Origin: Beta vulgaris subsp. vulgaris
Taxonomy: Eukaryota; Streptophyta; Magnoliopsida; Caryophyllales; Amaranthaceae
DNA: 64,000 bases
Direction of reading: 5' to 3'
NCBI RefSeq assembly: GCF_026745355.1
Contig: NC_079205.1
Location: forward strand, 38,274,714 to 38,338,713
Both the position numbers and the translations under genes were made by a program. How positions within the stretch are numbered: position 1 is the first letter of the stretch; each line of letters begins with the position of its first letter. The notes under the pieces are model-generated. The model was not told where the DNA came from. It ran no database searches and saw only the letters and a list, made by a program, of their open reading frames with translations. Shown here piece by piece: positions 1-11,974 of this stretch.

Positions 1-915
1 GTTTTCATATTATCCTTCTTCTAGCCCCGTTGAGCCTTTTCTGACCATGTTTGATTGCTACCTACGTTACAAGTCCTTGGCCTTATTTGATTCTTGTGCC
101 AAGCCTAGCTTGGGGGGGGGGGCAAGTATTAGTTTTGGTTCGATTTGTGTGTTTAATTAAAGTGCTCTATTTGTGGTTTAGATGGATGGAAAAAAATGTT
201 TAGTGAGCTTAGAAATTGAAATGAAAGTTCTAATAGAGAAACAAAAGATAAGTGAAAAATGAAATGAAAAGAAGTGAAAAAGAGTTGTGAATAAAGTGAA
301 ATAAAAAGGATTATGATTGAATTTCTTGAGTGAAAAGTGTTGGGGATTATATGTTGGAAATTGTTGGTTGTTGCATGGAGTTATTATGACCTTTCATGAT
401 CATGTTTTCAGTTATATGATGCTCCCTCATATCGGTTTTTCCACCACGATTCCCAAATTATTTTTCATACCTTTAATCTCAGCCCCATTACAACCCTTAG
501 AAGCTCTCTTGATCATTATGTATTATATTATTGAGTATTAAGTGAGTCAAAAAGTCAAAGGTAAATATTAGTTGCTTCATCTGATTCGACTCATTTAGGT
601 TGAGAGTAATTATTTAACCCTTAAACACATGACAGATTTGAGTGCACATAACTCTAGTGAGGTCTGTCAAGTTTGGTTAAATCCAGTTTGGGACAGATGA
701 TATGTGGTATGATTGGAGAGTTGATTGCGATACATGACATGCTATGTGGCTTTGTTCGAGGTTGTTTCAATGCTTGGTTTGTGTAATGATTATATCTATT
801 CTGTTTTCAGTTGAGTGTTTAGCCCTGATTTAGTCCCATATTGTAGGTCGTCATTCGTTTCTAGTGTCTTTCTCTTATTGCTTGAGGACAATAAATGGTT
901 AAGCTAGGGGGAGTT
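1..915 (+). mobile_element. Internal 3' region of a gypsy (Tat/Athila-like) element
   Basis: This stretch holds no convincing coding sequence. It ends in a purine-rich tract (AAGCTAGGGGGAGTT, 901-915) directly followed by the TGATA start of an LTR, which is how the 3' non-coding part of Tat/Athila-type Ty3-gypsy elements ends. A run of 11-12 G lies near 112-122. The element begins upstream of the window, so its pol genes are not visible. The lineage is inferred from the tract and LTR ends, not from protein domains. Confidence 0.5.
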
Positions 916-2580
916 TGATAAGTGATATTTATATATAGTTTTTAGTTGCATTTTAGAACATTTAGATTCATATTTAGGTTCAATATTGCATTATATTCAT
1001 AAGTTGTGCTATTCTACTCCGATTCGGTGTGGTTTCTTATTTTTGATGAATTTCAGACAATGAATACGTTTTTGGAGTATGATTAGAAAATCTTGAGGAT
1101 TAGGAGCACTTAGAAGGAAGTTACGATGCATAAGGATCATCATTATATTTTATAGTACGAGTTGGAGCGATAGCGAAGCGGAATATCATCAGAAGAAATA
1201 TGAAAAAGAGTTATGTCTACTCTTCTGATCATAACTTTTGATGTGATTCTTAGAATCGAGTAATTCAAGCATATTTTGAAACTAGACTTGAAGATCTTTT
1301 CAACAATAGATATCTTGACCCGAGGAGACTTCTAGTCAAGAAGTTATGTTTTTCCGAAGTTAGGATTATTTTTGCTAGAATCTGTTTTTTGTATGCGCGG
1401 ATCACTAATCCGCCCATTTAATTATTTAATCAAGACTTTCCTTCTTTTGTAACTAATTGTCCTAGTCATATTAGGTTACCTAGTATTAATTATTTTAGGT
1501 TTTCGCTCTTTTCTTCTTCTCTTTGACGTTATTTTCTGATTCTTAGAGGTTGTTTAGTTCACTACAAATTCCACCGGAATTTGGATTTCCTAGGAAGTGC
1601 AAAATAGGATATTTGTTTAGTATGTTGGAAATAGGGAATTCATGAGAAATAGAATTTCCAAGGACATTAAAATTCCTATGAAGTGTAGGAAATTAATCAC
1701 CATTCCCCCCTCCCCCCTTGTGATTAGAAATTCCTGTGTCAATTACAAATTTGTATGCTCAACAAAACACCAAAATCCATTTCCTAGGAAATAGACAAGG
1801 GAATTTACTTCCCATGATGTAAGACTTCCCATGGAAATTAAGTTCCAATGGTAACCAAACGAGTTCTTAGTTTTAGTTTAGTTTTCTCTTCTCTTTCTCT
1901 CTAGTTTTTAGTTGTAAATCCTAGTTTTATTCTTCTTCATTAATTCAAGAGTTTCATTCGTTTCTTTCCTTGATTTATTTGATTATGCTTTTCTTTAGAG
2001 ATTTAGATTTCATTATTAATTTCATGATTGTGTAGTTTTTATTTCTAGGGTTTGAGAATCCATGTTTATATACTATGAATCTTGATTGATTTTTATTGAT
2101 GGTTTGATTAGTCTTGATATTTATAATTGATTAGTCTTTATATTGTTAATCTTGCACTCTGATCAATTGTCTAATTAAATATTGCTAATAATTGATTGTA
2201 TTGACCAAGAGGCTTGCCTACAATTAGCAAATCTGATTATTTTAGCGAACCTACAACATATGTGGATTTGAGAGCGTTATGACCCGACCGTAGGATTAAC
2301 TGGTGCTCTAAATATCTGATTAACTGAACTATTGTTGATATTTTGATAGATTATATTTATTGAACATGGTGAACCATAACCCTAGATCTTTTTAGTCTGA
2401 TTTTTGCAGTTTAATTAGTTTAGAACTTTAATTCAATATTCCTAAACTTGTTTAGTTTCTCCATATCTTAGAAGCTAGATTAAAACGACCATATCTTTGT
2501 GGATTCGGTCCTACTTACCCTACTACATTGTTAGAAGGTTTTGCAGGAATTATTTTTGACAGGAGTACAATAACCTATCA
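916..2580 (+). repeat. 3' LTR of the gypsy (Tat/Athila-like) element
   Basis: The segment starts TGATAAGTG immediately after a polypurine tract and ends ACCTATCA at 2580, giving TGATA...TATCA inverted termini. After subtracting an internal MITE plus one copy of its target duplication (324 bp) the LTR is about 1.34 kb. It has no coding capacity. The partner 5' LTR is outside the window, so the boundaries rest on the tract and termini alone. The 175 bp that follow (2581-2755) show nothing recognisable. Confidence 0.55.
1546..1866. mobile_element. PIF/Harbinger (Tourist-like) MITE inside the LTR
   Basis: A 321-bp element has imperfect terminal inverted repeats: GAGGTTGTTTAGTTC on the left and, read on the other strand, GAACTCGTTTGGTTA on the right. 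It is flanked by TTA at 1543-1545 and 1867-1869, the 3-bp target duplication typical of Tourist MITEs. Many internal GGAAATT/AATTTCC-type inverted motifs suggest a foldback structure. It has no coding capacity. Confidence 0.75.
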
Positions 2581-3053
2581 GCAGGCTTCTACGTAGTTGC
2601 CCAGTCAGCTTATCATTCATGTTTTTCGATATAATTTTACGTCTTAGGATGTATTTAGGAAGAGAATATTGATTGAAATTCTAATTTTGCCTCATTAATG
2701 TAAAAATCAAAATCGAATCTTAAAAGAATTAGAATATTTGGATTTCCAATAAATTTGTTGAACCCTAGTTTTGATATTGACAAAGGAACAAAGATGCAAA
2801 CTAAGTACTGGACTAACAAGTTGTTTAAGTGAGTGAATTTCAAGGTATCAATGAAAGGAACAAAGATAATACTAAGTCAAGGAAAAAATCAAGTTTGGAT
2901 CTTGAAGACTAAGTGAAGATGTTTCTATATTTGGTACAGGAGCAGCATTGAAGCAAGAAGACTAAAGCGAGGCTTTTTGTTTCTAGTTCCATTGTAAAGG
3001 AACGAGTGAAAATGTTAAGGAACTATGGCAATTTAGAATGAGAATGATCGTTT

Positions 3054-3070
3054 GTTCCTTTGAAAGGAAC
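3054..3070. other. GTTCC/GGAAC hairpin in SIRE LTR
   Basis: GTTCCTTT and AAAGGAAC form perfect 8-bp arms around a single base. The LTRs of the second SIRE copy carry a matching hairpin with different loop sequence (20185-20207 and 29441-29463), which suggests a conserved structure. Confidence 0.5.
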
Positions 3071-3701
3071 AGACGAATTGACACTAAACTTATAAGTTAA
3101 AGGAACTAACAATTAAAAGGAACTAGACTTAGGATGAAGCATTACAACGGTACATTTATGGCAGTTGACTAAATTATGCCTAGAGTCTAGGTAACCGTTT
3201 TATTTAAGGAAAAATATGATTTTATGGAAAATCTTTTTGAGGAAAAGATTATATTTTTCCAAAGATAATAAAAAATACTTTTCGATTTTTACGGAAGTAA
3301 TTTAAAGATAATGTTTTTATTTAAAGGATTTTATTTCGGTTTTATTAATCAATATGTTTTTAATTAAATCAGATTTTCGAGTAATGTTTAAAGTGCTTGC
3401 TAAAATTAAGGAGTAGTAACTAAAAACACTCTCATGTTTAACAATGATCATGGCATGGAGATCATGGGATGTTTAAGGAACGTGTTCCTCCAAGTAAGGA
3501 ACATCATGGAATAATGGTTTTTCCACTAATACATGTTTTAAACCCACGTTCTAAGATATTACCACTATAACTACTAATGTCTAATTAAGTTCCAAAGTGT
3601 GTCAGACTAAGTGATTTAGTGAGTTTAATTAAGTAAAGTGCCAGTGCCTTCATTCTCTCATAAAAGCCATTTGTTCTTTGTCTTCTTACTCTAATTCCAC
3701 T

Positions 3702-5314
3702 CACTAGTAGAAAAAGGGCGATTTGCGTCCCCCCAAGTGCATCGCACTATAAGGAAAATGATACTAAAACAAAATTAGCGTCGCATGCTTCCTGGCGTAC
3801 GACACAAAAGACAACACACAAGCACCAGGTATGAGTGATGTGCGTCGCACCCTTCTTACCTGCGATGCATACGGACCATATGCGTCGCACCCTCATGAGG
3901 GTGCGACGCACATCGCTCATACCTGGTGAAAATAAATGAGGCCCTATCTGCAATGTGCTTCGGATGGTATTTAGAGTGCGATGCAGATGATTATTGGGCC
4001 CAACAATTTGTGTCAGATGGTATTTAGAGTGAGACGCGGATAATTGGGCCCAATATAGTCACGCATTCTCCTTCTTTTTATTTACAAACCCTACTGAATT
4101 CTCCTTCCTCATCTCAGCCGTCACTCTCTTCTTTTCCCTCTCTCTCCTTCTCTTTTTCCTTCCTCATAACTTCTAATTCATTTTCAATAACTTCTTTCCT
4201 TCCTTAAACTTCTCATTATATTTCTTAAACTATAGATCCATTACATTTTTATTTTCATTTCATCATCCCACATTTTACTTCCTACGTTTTTCAAGGTGTT
4301 TTTCTTTGCCGAAAAATCTGCAAGTTCTTCGTCAGATTTGTCAGATTTTTCAAGGTGTTTGTCGTCGGATTCTTCTGTGGTGAACTGCAAATCCTTCGTG
4401 AACTTCAAATCTTCATCAGAAAAAATGGCAAATCCTTCGTGAACTGCAATTCGAATATTGCAAATTCTTCGTGAAATGCATTCGTTTATTTTTGGTTCGT
4501 AGTAGTACCAATTTCGAATAAGGTAACTTTCTTTTTTTACTTTTTTTCGCCTGTCTTAATTTTTCGTTGTTTGTCATTTTTCCAGATCTGTTTGAATACC
4601 TCCTCGTTTTTTGATTTTTGTCTGTGTCGATTTTTGCTTTCGTTTTTCCAGATCTGTTCGAATTATAAGAACGAGAAGGAAGGTCAAGATGTGAAGGAAG
4701 CTCCAAAAATTTTGTACTATAATAGTTATTGATAGATTTGTATTTATATTGTTGTATTATATATGTTCTGAAATTGGAAGTATTTCTACAAATTCTTGCT
4801 TTATTCTTTATTAGTTTTATTTTATTTTCCGTTTGGTTGTGGGTTGATTCGTTTAATTTGAACTGCATTCGTTTATTTTTGCACCTTGAATTTCATTTTT
4901 TTTTCAAGTTTGTTTAGTTGTGGGTTGATTCTATAAAATTTATTTTTTTTAAAAAAAAACCCAAATTTATGTCGGATGATTATTGACATACGACGCAGAT
5001 CTGTAAATCTTTTTATTAAAAAATAGCAATTTGCGTTGCACGTCGCCCAAGGTGCGACGCAAATCATTCATCTGCGTCGCACCCTAGGCAATGTGCGACG
5101 CACATTACCCTCTGAAGCTATGTGGTTGGCTGGGAGAGCCGTCTGCGTCGCACCGTATACAAGGTGCGACGCAAATAGATGAAGATTTGCGTCGCTATTG
5201 CATTCGACGCAGATCATTGATAGGTCATCTGCGTCGAGACCTGTGCCGTCGGACCCAAGTCCGACGCAAATAGGGGTCCCGGGTCCGACGCAAATCAACC
5301 TTTTTCCACTAGTG
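3702..5314. mobile_element. Non-autonomous CACTA (En/Spm) element, 1613 bp
   Basis: Left end CACTAGTAGAAAAAGG and right end (other strand) CACTAGTGGAAAAAGG form terminal inverted repeats that extend imperfectly for about 28 bp. ACT at 3699-3701 and 5315-5317 is the 3-bp target duplication. Subterminal regions are full of GCGTCGCACC / GGTGCGACGC motifs in both orientations, the usual transposase-binding architecture of CACTA elements. No transposase is encoded. The interior (about 4070-4960) is pyrimidine-rich and contains partly duplicated motifs such as GTTGTGGGTTGATT at two sites. Confidence 0.9.
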
Positions 5315-5736
5315 ACTAAGTTTATTCGATCAATTGTATTTTGGTTTTTGGGGTAAGGGGACTTTGAGTAAGTTCTGTAAGAAAGAAGCTTTGAGTAAAG
5401 CAAGTAAAAGTGAGAAAATTTCAATTGAAGTTGAGAGGAACAACTGTTAAGGTAACAGTGGTTCAGGAACTTGAGTTTCGGAACTCAAGGTGTGGCTCGT
5501 GAGTAGAATTAGGTTGGAACAAAGTTGTTTGGCCTAATTAGTGAAAGAGTTAAGTTGAAAATCCCTAGTGGTCGAGGTTGTTTCTTCTTGTTGGGCCCAA
5601 GAAGTTTTTCCTTGTAAAAATCCCTTGTGTTCCTTTAGCTTGTTTATTTGTATAAGTTTAAAATTCCACAAAAAGTTACGTTCATTTCTACAGATACAAT
5701 TCACCCCCACTTGTATTGTTCCTAGTGAAATAATAA

Positions 5737-5748
5737 TGGGTATCAGAG
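5737..5748 (+). other. Primer-binding site (tRNA-iMet type), first SIRE copy
   Basis: TGGGTATCAGAG lies directly downstream of the LTR end. The consensus complement of the initiator tRNA-Met 3' end is TGGTATCAGAGC, so this copy has an extra G and is slightly degraded. Confidence 0.75.
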
Positions 5749-5785
5749 TTAGAACTCACAAAAGATAGGAAACCCTATTGAGAAA

Positions 5786-7458
5786 ATGATCCAAGGAACA
5801 ATGAATACCACCGAGAAACTTGAGGAAGGTTACTCCACGCAAAGGCCTCCCATGTTCAATGGGAAGTTCTATTCCTACTAGAAGAACTGAATCGAGATAT
5901 TCATCAAGGCTGAAAACTACCAGGTATGGAGAGTCATTGAAGTTGGTGATTTCGAGATCACAACTACTAATGACAAAAATCAGGTAATTCTGAAACCCTT
6001 CTCTAAATATGACAAAGTTGATTTTGAAAAAAAGGAAGTAAATGCCATGGCTGTTAAATTGTTGCATTGTGGATTTGGACCTCATGAACATAATTGGATG
6101 ATGGGATGCAAATCCGCAAACAAATATGGAATTTACTAGAAGTAACTCAAGAGGAACTAATGAAGTCAAAAGATCTTAAATTTATTTACTAATGAATCAA
6201 TATGAATTGTTCTCCATGAAGACTAAGGAAAGCATACAAGAGATGTTTACTCGATTTACTAACATTATTAATGAGTTAGCTTCTCTTGGAAAGTTTATTT
6301 CATCAGAGGAACATGTTCGAAAAGTTCTTAGGAGTCAACCTAAGGACAAATGGATGGCTAAGGTCATTGCTTTACAAGAAACAAAAGACTTCACTAAGTT
6401 CAACTTGGAACAGCTGGCTGGGTCACTTATGACTCATGAGCTTCACCTTGACACTTAGTATGGTGAAAGCTCCAAATCAAAATCCATTGCTCTTAAAGCA
6501 GATGATGAAGATGACTCTGACTCAGAAGAAGAGGAAGCAACTCTCATGGTTCAAAAATTTTGAAAGATGTATAGGAACATGAAGAACGAGAACTTCAAAC
6601 GTAAAACTAAAAAGTTTTCTAACAAAGCTGCTTGTCATAAATGTGGTAGTACAGATCACTTCATCAAAGAATGTACTCTTTGGGAAAATGAAAAACCAAA
6701 AAAGGAACAAGGAACGCTTTGCTGAAAGGAACAAGAATCAAGGCACCTTTCTCTAAGGCAAATGTTCGAAGTAATGATAGCTGCTTGGGGAGATTCAGAG
6801 ACGGAAGAGAAGAGAACAACAAACTGAAGAAACGCAAATCTTTGCCTCATGGCAAAATTGATGAAAAAGAAGATGAAGAAAATGTTGAGGTAAGCCAACA
6901 TGTACTTGAATCAGACTTAGATTGTAAAACTAGCCCTGAAATATATGATCTTCTTTATGATGCAATTCTTGAATGTAGAGATGAACGTGAAAAACGTGAA
7001 CAAACTGAACAAGCTCTTAAAGTTTGCAAAAACATAATAATGGCTTAAGAAAATGAGAACAATGTTGAAACTAGATTCTTTGATTTGTTTGATAAAAATT
7101 AAAAATCAAAGAATATTATGAGAGTTGAAAAATGAAAATTATCTAATTAATTTAGAATTTCACACTGAAGGAGTTTGTCCCTGTTCTAAGTTCCTTTGAT
7201 ATAAGATCAACCCCTTTGAAAGGATACAGATCTGAGATTGAAAATTTGAATAAAGAGAAAATTATTTTAAAGGAACAGATCTGTAATCTTAAAAAGGAAC
7301 TGGTTGTGCAAAGGAACAGAGGCAAAATGATGGTTGTTCCTAAGTGGATTGAGAAACCACAGACCAAGAGAAAAGAAGGTCTTGGTTTTGAAAACTACAA
7401 GAAAAGGAACAAGAACAAGAAATATGTTGACCTACCTAGTAATAAATTCTATATGTAG
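5786..7458 (+). pseudogene. gag of first SIRE copy (broken)
   Basis: Starting from the ATG at 5786 the frame reads a gag N-terminus (STQRPPMFNGKFYSY) that matches the gag start of the second SIRE copy, then meets in-frame stops within about 40 codons. Downstream frames carry the Ty1-copia gag region around 6192-6458 and an acidic linker. A retroviral zinc knuckle CHKCGSTDHFIKEC (CX2CX4HX4C, 6633-6674) and Lys/Glu-rich coiled-coil stretches follow to about 7458. Gag would form the virus-like particle and bind element RNA. Several stops and frameshifts make it a pseudogene. Confidence 0.8.
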
Positions 7459-7629
7459 TGGAAAGGTAGGTCATACATTTAATCAATGTCAACTAAAACT
7501 GAAATGATTGGCAAAAATGTGAAGATAAGTAACAAGAAATGGGTTGTCAAATCAAGTCCTAGTCAAGAACAGGAACCCACGAAACAAGGGGTTCCTACAA
7601 CTAAAAATTAGTTGATTTTTGCAGGTTGG

Positions 7630-10600
7630 TGAGGGGGAACAACACATAGTATCTTGATAGTGGTTGTTCCAAGCATATGACAGGAGACAAATCTAAGTTT
7701 CTATCACTCTCAACCTACGAAGGTGGGAGTGTGACATTTGGTGACAATAAGAAAGGTAACATAGTTGTCATGGGTAAGGTTGGTAAATCACCATCACACT
7801 CCATTGAAAATATATTATTAGTTGAAGGTCTAAAACATAATCTATTGAGTATTTCCCAATTCCGTGACAAAGGAAATGTTATCGAATTTAATAATGAAAA
7901 ATGCTTGATCATTAACATTAAAACTAAGAAGGTAATTTTGGAAGGAATAAGGAAAGGGAACACATATATTATGGATCTTGATCTTGTTCCTAAAATCAAT
8001 CTGACGTGTCTTAGTGTAATTGAAGATGATTCACTACTTTGGCATAAGCGGCTAGGACATGCAAGCTTTTTATTACTTGACAAACTTAGATCAAAACATC
8101 TTGTCTTGGGGTTACCATCTATAAAATTTCATATTGACCAAGTTTGTGATGCATGTGCCCGAGGAAAGCATTTTAGATCCTCTTTCAAATATAAAACTGT
8201 AGTAAGCACCACTAAACCATTAAAATTAGTTCATATGGACTTATGTGGTCCTATGATAATTCAAAGTAGAAGTGGAAAGAGGTATGTGTTAGTTATTATT
8301 GTTGATGATTACTCTAGGTATACATGGGTCATTTTTCTCTCTAGTAAAGATAAGACTTATGATGAGTTCCTTGTCTTTGCTAAAAGAGTTCAACATTTGA
8401 GTGGTCACAAAATAATGCATATTAGATCCGATCATGGTAAAAATTTGAAAATTATAAATTTGATGACTTAAGTAGAGATCATGGCCTGGATCATAATTTT
8501 TCTGCCCCTAGGACACCACAATAAAATGGTGTTGTAGAAAGGAAAAATAGAACTTTGGAAGAAATGGCTAAACTATGCTAATTGCTAGTGAACTTCCAAG
8601 AAACTTTTGGGCTGAAGCTGTTCATACTGCTTGTCACATAAATAATTGTTCCATGATGAGACCTATCATTAACAAAACTCCTTATGAGCTTTACTTTGGA
8701 AAGAAACCCAATATCACTTATTTCAGAACATTTGGTTGCAAATGTTTTGTTCATAACAGTGGGAAAGATAATCTTGGAAAATTTGATGCGAGGAGTGATG
8801 AAGCAATATTCTTAGGATACTCATCACATAGTAAGGCTTATAGAGTTTACAATAAAAGAACTATGTGATGACTATGAGATTGGTTTGGTACGACCAAATG
8901 AGAAAGATACAGATTCAAATGAAGAAGAAGAAATAAAAGAGGAAAGGAACGAAGAAAATGAAAACATTCATAACAATAATGTTCCTGTTCCTCAAGATGA
9001 AGGAGTTACTCTTGTTCCTCAAGTTGAAGGAACTGAGTCTACCATAGCTGAAAGAGGAACGACTGATCAAAGCTCCTCATCTACTCAAGGAACTCGAGAG
9101 GAACAACCTGTTCCTATAAGGGAGTTTCAATCAAAACCTTGGAGACATCAAAAATCACACCCAGTGGAAGTCATAATAAGTGACATATCCAAGGTACGCA
9201 AACTAGATCTCATTTAAGGAATTTTTGTGCATTTCATGCGTTCCTATCAATGATGGAACCAAAAAATCATGAAGAAGCCCTAACTGACTTTGATTGGATC
9301 ACTGCCATGCAAGCTGAATTAAATGAGTTCGAAAGAAACAAGGTATGACATCTAGTTCCTTCTTCTAAACAGCAAAAAGTAATTGGCTTAAAATGGGTGT
9401 TTAAAAATAAACTAGATGATCATGGAATAATTGTTAGGAACAAAGCTAGTCTTGTAATAAAAGGTTATAATCAACAAGAAGGAATTGACTATGAAGAAAC
9501 CTTTGCTCCTGTTGCTAGACTAGAAGCCATTAGAATTCTAATTGCATTTCCTGCTTATATGGGATTTAAATTATATCAAATGGATGTTAAGTATGGCTAT
9601 TTAAATGAAGATGTATATGTTGAACAACCCCCTAGATTTGAAAGCAATGATCTCCCAAACCATGTCTACAAGCTTAAAAAGGCTCTTTATGGGTTAAAGC
9701 AAGCGCTTAGATCATGGTATGAGAGATTATCAAAGTTCCTTTTAGAAAACAACTTTAAAAGAGGAAAGGTGGATAAAACTTTGTTTCTAAAAAAATCGAA
9801 ATGAACTGACATATTACTTGTTCAAATATATGTTGATGAGATCATATTCGGAGCAACAAATGAAACAATATGCAAAGAATTCTCAAATCTCATGAGTAAT
9901 GAATTTGAAATGAGTATGATGGGTGAGTTAAATTTTTTCTTGGGTTACAAATTAAGCAAACTAAAAAAGGAATAATTACTCACCAACAAAAATACATAAA
10001 GGAACTGCTAAAGAAATATGGCCTCGAAAACTCAAAGATAAATCACACTCCTATGGGAACTTCAACTAGATTTGATGAAGATTCCATAGGAACAAGTGTT
10101 GATCAAACGAAATATAGAGTCATGATTGGTTCACTTTTGTATCTAACTGCTAGTCGTCTAGACATAGCTTTTAGTGTTGGTTTGTGTGCTAGATTTCAAG
10201 ATAATCCCAATGAATCTCATCTAACTGTCGTGAAGAGAATTCTTAGATATCTTGAAGGAACAGATGATCTTGGACTCTACTATCCAAGAAGTGATACATT
10301 TGAGTTAAGAGTATATGCTGATGCTGATTATGCTACAGATCTTGTAAATATGAAAAGCATCTCAGGTATGTTTCAATTTCTTAGTCATAGTTTAGTTTCT
10401 TGGAGCACCAAGAAACAAACACACAGTTGCTTTATCCACTGCTGAAGCAGAATATGTAGCTGCTGCTGCATGTTGCTCTCAAATGCTTTGGATAAAACAA
10501 CAACTTTGTGACTATGGAATAAACTTTAATTATGTTCCTATTTTTTGTGATAATACTAGTGTAATTAGTATTTCAAAATATCCAGTGCATCATTCAAGAG

Positions 10601-10773
10601 TTAAGCATATACATATCAGACATCACTTTCTAAAAGAAATTGTGGAAAAAGGTTTGATTAAACTTGAGTTTTGTCAAACTGAAAATCAAATTGCTAATAC
10701 ACTAACTAAGCCTCTACAAAGAGATAGATATGAAAAATTAAAGCTTGAGTTAGGTTTAATAAAACTTAAGTAA
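7630..10773 (+). pseudogene. pol of first SIRE copy: protease, integrase, RT, RNase H (broken)
   Basis: Protease: the YLDSGCSKHMTGD motif is present but the preceding Trp codon is TAG (7647-7649). Integrase: the GAG-pre-integrase zinc motif (LLWHKRLGHAS...CDACARGKH) and the three catalytic acidic positions (HMDLCGPM, IRSDHGKN, VVERKNRTLEEM) are readable, with a frameshift near 8470. RT_2 domain: [16 protein letters not shown] and [15 protein letters not shown], followed by YVDE at 9829-9840, where the family has YVDD. RNase H: SRLDIAFSVGL, DADYATD and the C-terminal QIANTLTKPL, ending at 10773. A frameshift at about 10445 splits RNase H. The usual copia order (integrase before RT) is kept. 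The gene cannot make a working polyprotein. Confidence 0.9.
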
Positions 10774-11307
10774 TTATTCCTATTCCAATCTCCCATGTCT
10801 GAATTGATTTATCTTGCTCTATGTGACATTAAGTGATTATGATTGATTGCTTAAGACCATTACAAATAAAGATGTTATAGCATAAACATGGAATCAAAGG
10901 AATTAGACAACTCACAAATGTCACATAATGCTCCCTTTATTGTTCCTAAGTTAAAGAAACATGCATAATATGAAGAACGTTGATATTTAGCAAAAGTTGT
11001 ACCTATATCACAAGTTCCTTAGAGTCTATTTTCCTTTCAAAAATTAAAAAGTCCATAAAAAATCAAAAAGATCCGAAAATCCCAATAATATAGGAATCAG
11101 ATTTAATCAAGTCATGATTCTCTTTTATCTGTTTTCTTTTATTTTTATCTTCTTTTTTTCCCCGCGTGTAACTACTCATTTACTGTTACACACATCTTCT
11201 TCTTTCTTTCATCCCAAAACTATGTTCCTTAGTCGCTTCAACTTCACCATTATTCATCTCCTTCACACCCCTTCACACGCCATAAAATCCCAAATTCATT
11301 TCACAAA
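10774..11307 (+). other. Spacer between pol and env-like ORF
   Basis: About 530 bp of AT-rich sequence with several GTTCC motifs and no ORF of interest. The corresponding region in the second copy (about 22920-23458) also lacks coding sequence, so it is part of the element. Confidence 0.55.
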
Positions 11308-11974
11308 ATGGCAAAAATCTCACGCAATTCACCTTATCTAAACACAAAAACTCCCAAAACCTCTCAAATAGAAAACCCCTCTTCTCCATCAAAAACTCTA
11401 GAAATCGAAAAATCTCAAGAAACAACCATGGTGGAAGAAGAACAAAAGTTGGAATCACCTAGAAGAAGAAAACTAATTGGGGAGGATGATGAAGAAGAAT
11501 CCTCGGAACAAACTAAGGGGGAAGAAGAAGTTACACCTGTTCCTTCCAAAGGAACTCTTGCTTCTTCCTCCAAGAAACAAGTGGAAAGAAGTGAATCAAG
11601 GTATGTCTTAGGTTTTTATGTAGATTTGGAGTGGGCCAAAGAAGTAAAATTCAATGAGTTAACCGACATACTAAAGGAACAGGGTATGGAACAGCTGTTT
11701 GAAATTGCATTTAACAATGCCTTAGTTCCTTTAGCTATGGATGAATTTTGTGCAATTTTCAACAACATTGATGGAATTTGTACTACTGAGTAAGGGGGGA
11801 GAAAATAAATTTTCTAAAGAGACCTTGGCAAAAATTTGGGAAGTTCCTTGCAAAGGAACTGATGTGTATTTTAAGAGGAAAGGAACTGTCTCCTTTCCCA
11901 ATTTCCCTCAAGACAAGATTGTTGAATCTTTTGGGGGAACTGCTGGCCAAAATTTGATGATGTCATTAGGATGA
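11308..11974 (+). pseudogene. env-like third ORF of first SIRE copy, truncated
   Basis: The ORF starts MAKISRNSPY, has a Ser/Lys/Glu-rich N-terminal region, then a conserved segment (YVLGFYVDLEWAKEVKF...MDEFC). A frameshift near 11790 moves the continuation (WEVPCKGTDVYFKRKGTVSF) to another frame ending at 11974. The second SIRE copy encodes the same pattern (RYVHGLFIDVSWCKRVNF...MDEFC, then GVPVRGTDVYFKKQRGSYPF). In SIRE/Maximus elements this post-pol ORF is called env-like from its position. No signal peptide or membrane segment is visible here, so an envelope role is not supported. It matches the type Pfam calls a putative plant transposon protein, but I cannot run that search. Confidence 0.7.

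Larger units (their letters stand above)
2756..5735 (+). repeat. 5' LTR of first SIRE-type copy, interrupted by a CACTA element
   Basis: It begins TGTTGAACCC at 2756 and ends just before the primer-binding site at 5737. Without the CACTA insertion (3702-5314 plus 3-bp duplication) it is about 1.36 kb, similar to the 1.55-1.58 kb LTRs of the second copy. It shares with them the TGTTGA start, frequent GGAAC/GTTCC pentamers and a GTTCC...GGAAC hairpin (3054-3070). The exact 3' end is uncertain by a few bases. Confidence 0.7.
2756..11974 (+). mobile_element. SIRE/Maximus-type Ty1-copia element, first copy, 3'-truncated
   Basis: The order is 5' LTR (TGTTGA start), primer-binding site complementary to initiator tRNA-Met, gag with a CCHC knuckle, protease, integrase, reverse transcriptase, RNase H and an extra env-like ORF. 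A post-pol ORF with domain order integrase before RT is characteristic of the SIRE/Maximus copia lineage. The element is decayed: gag and pol carry stops and frameshifts. No second LTR follows the env-like ORF, so the 3' end has been deleted or replaced near 11975. It resembles the second copy at 18901-29734 throughout. Confidence 0.85.

Noticed and set aside
4416..5424. Protein-coding gene inside the small CACTA element
   Set aside because: Frames are short, Lys/Asn-rich and cross subterminal repeats; no domain is visible.
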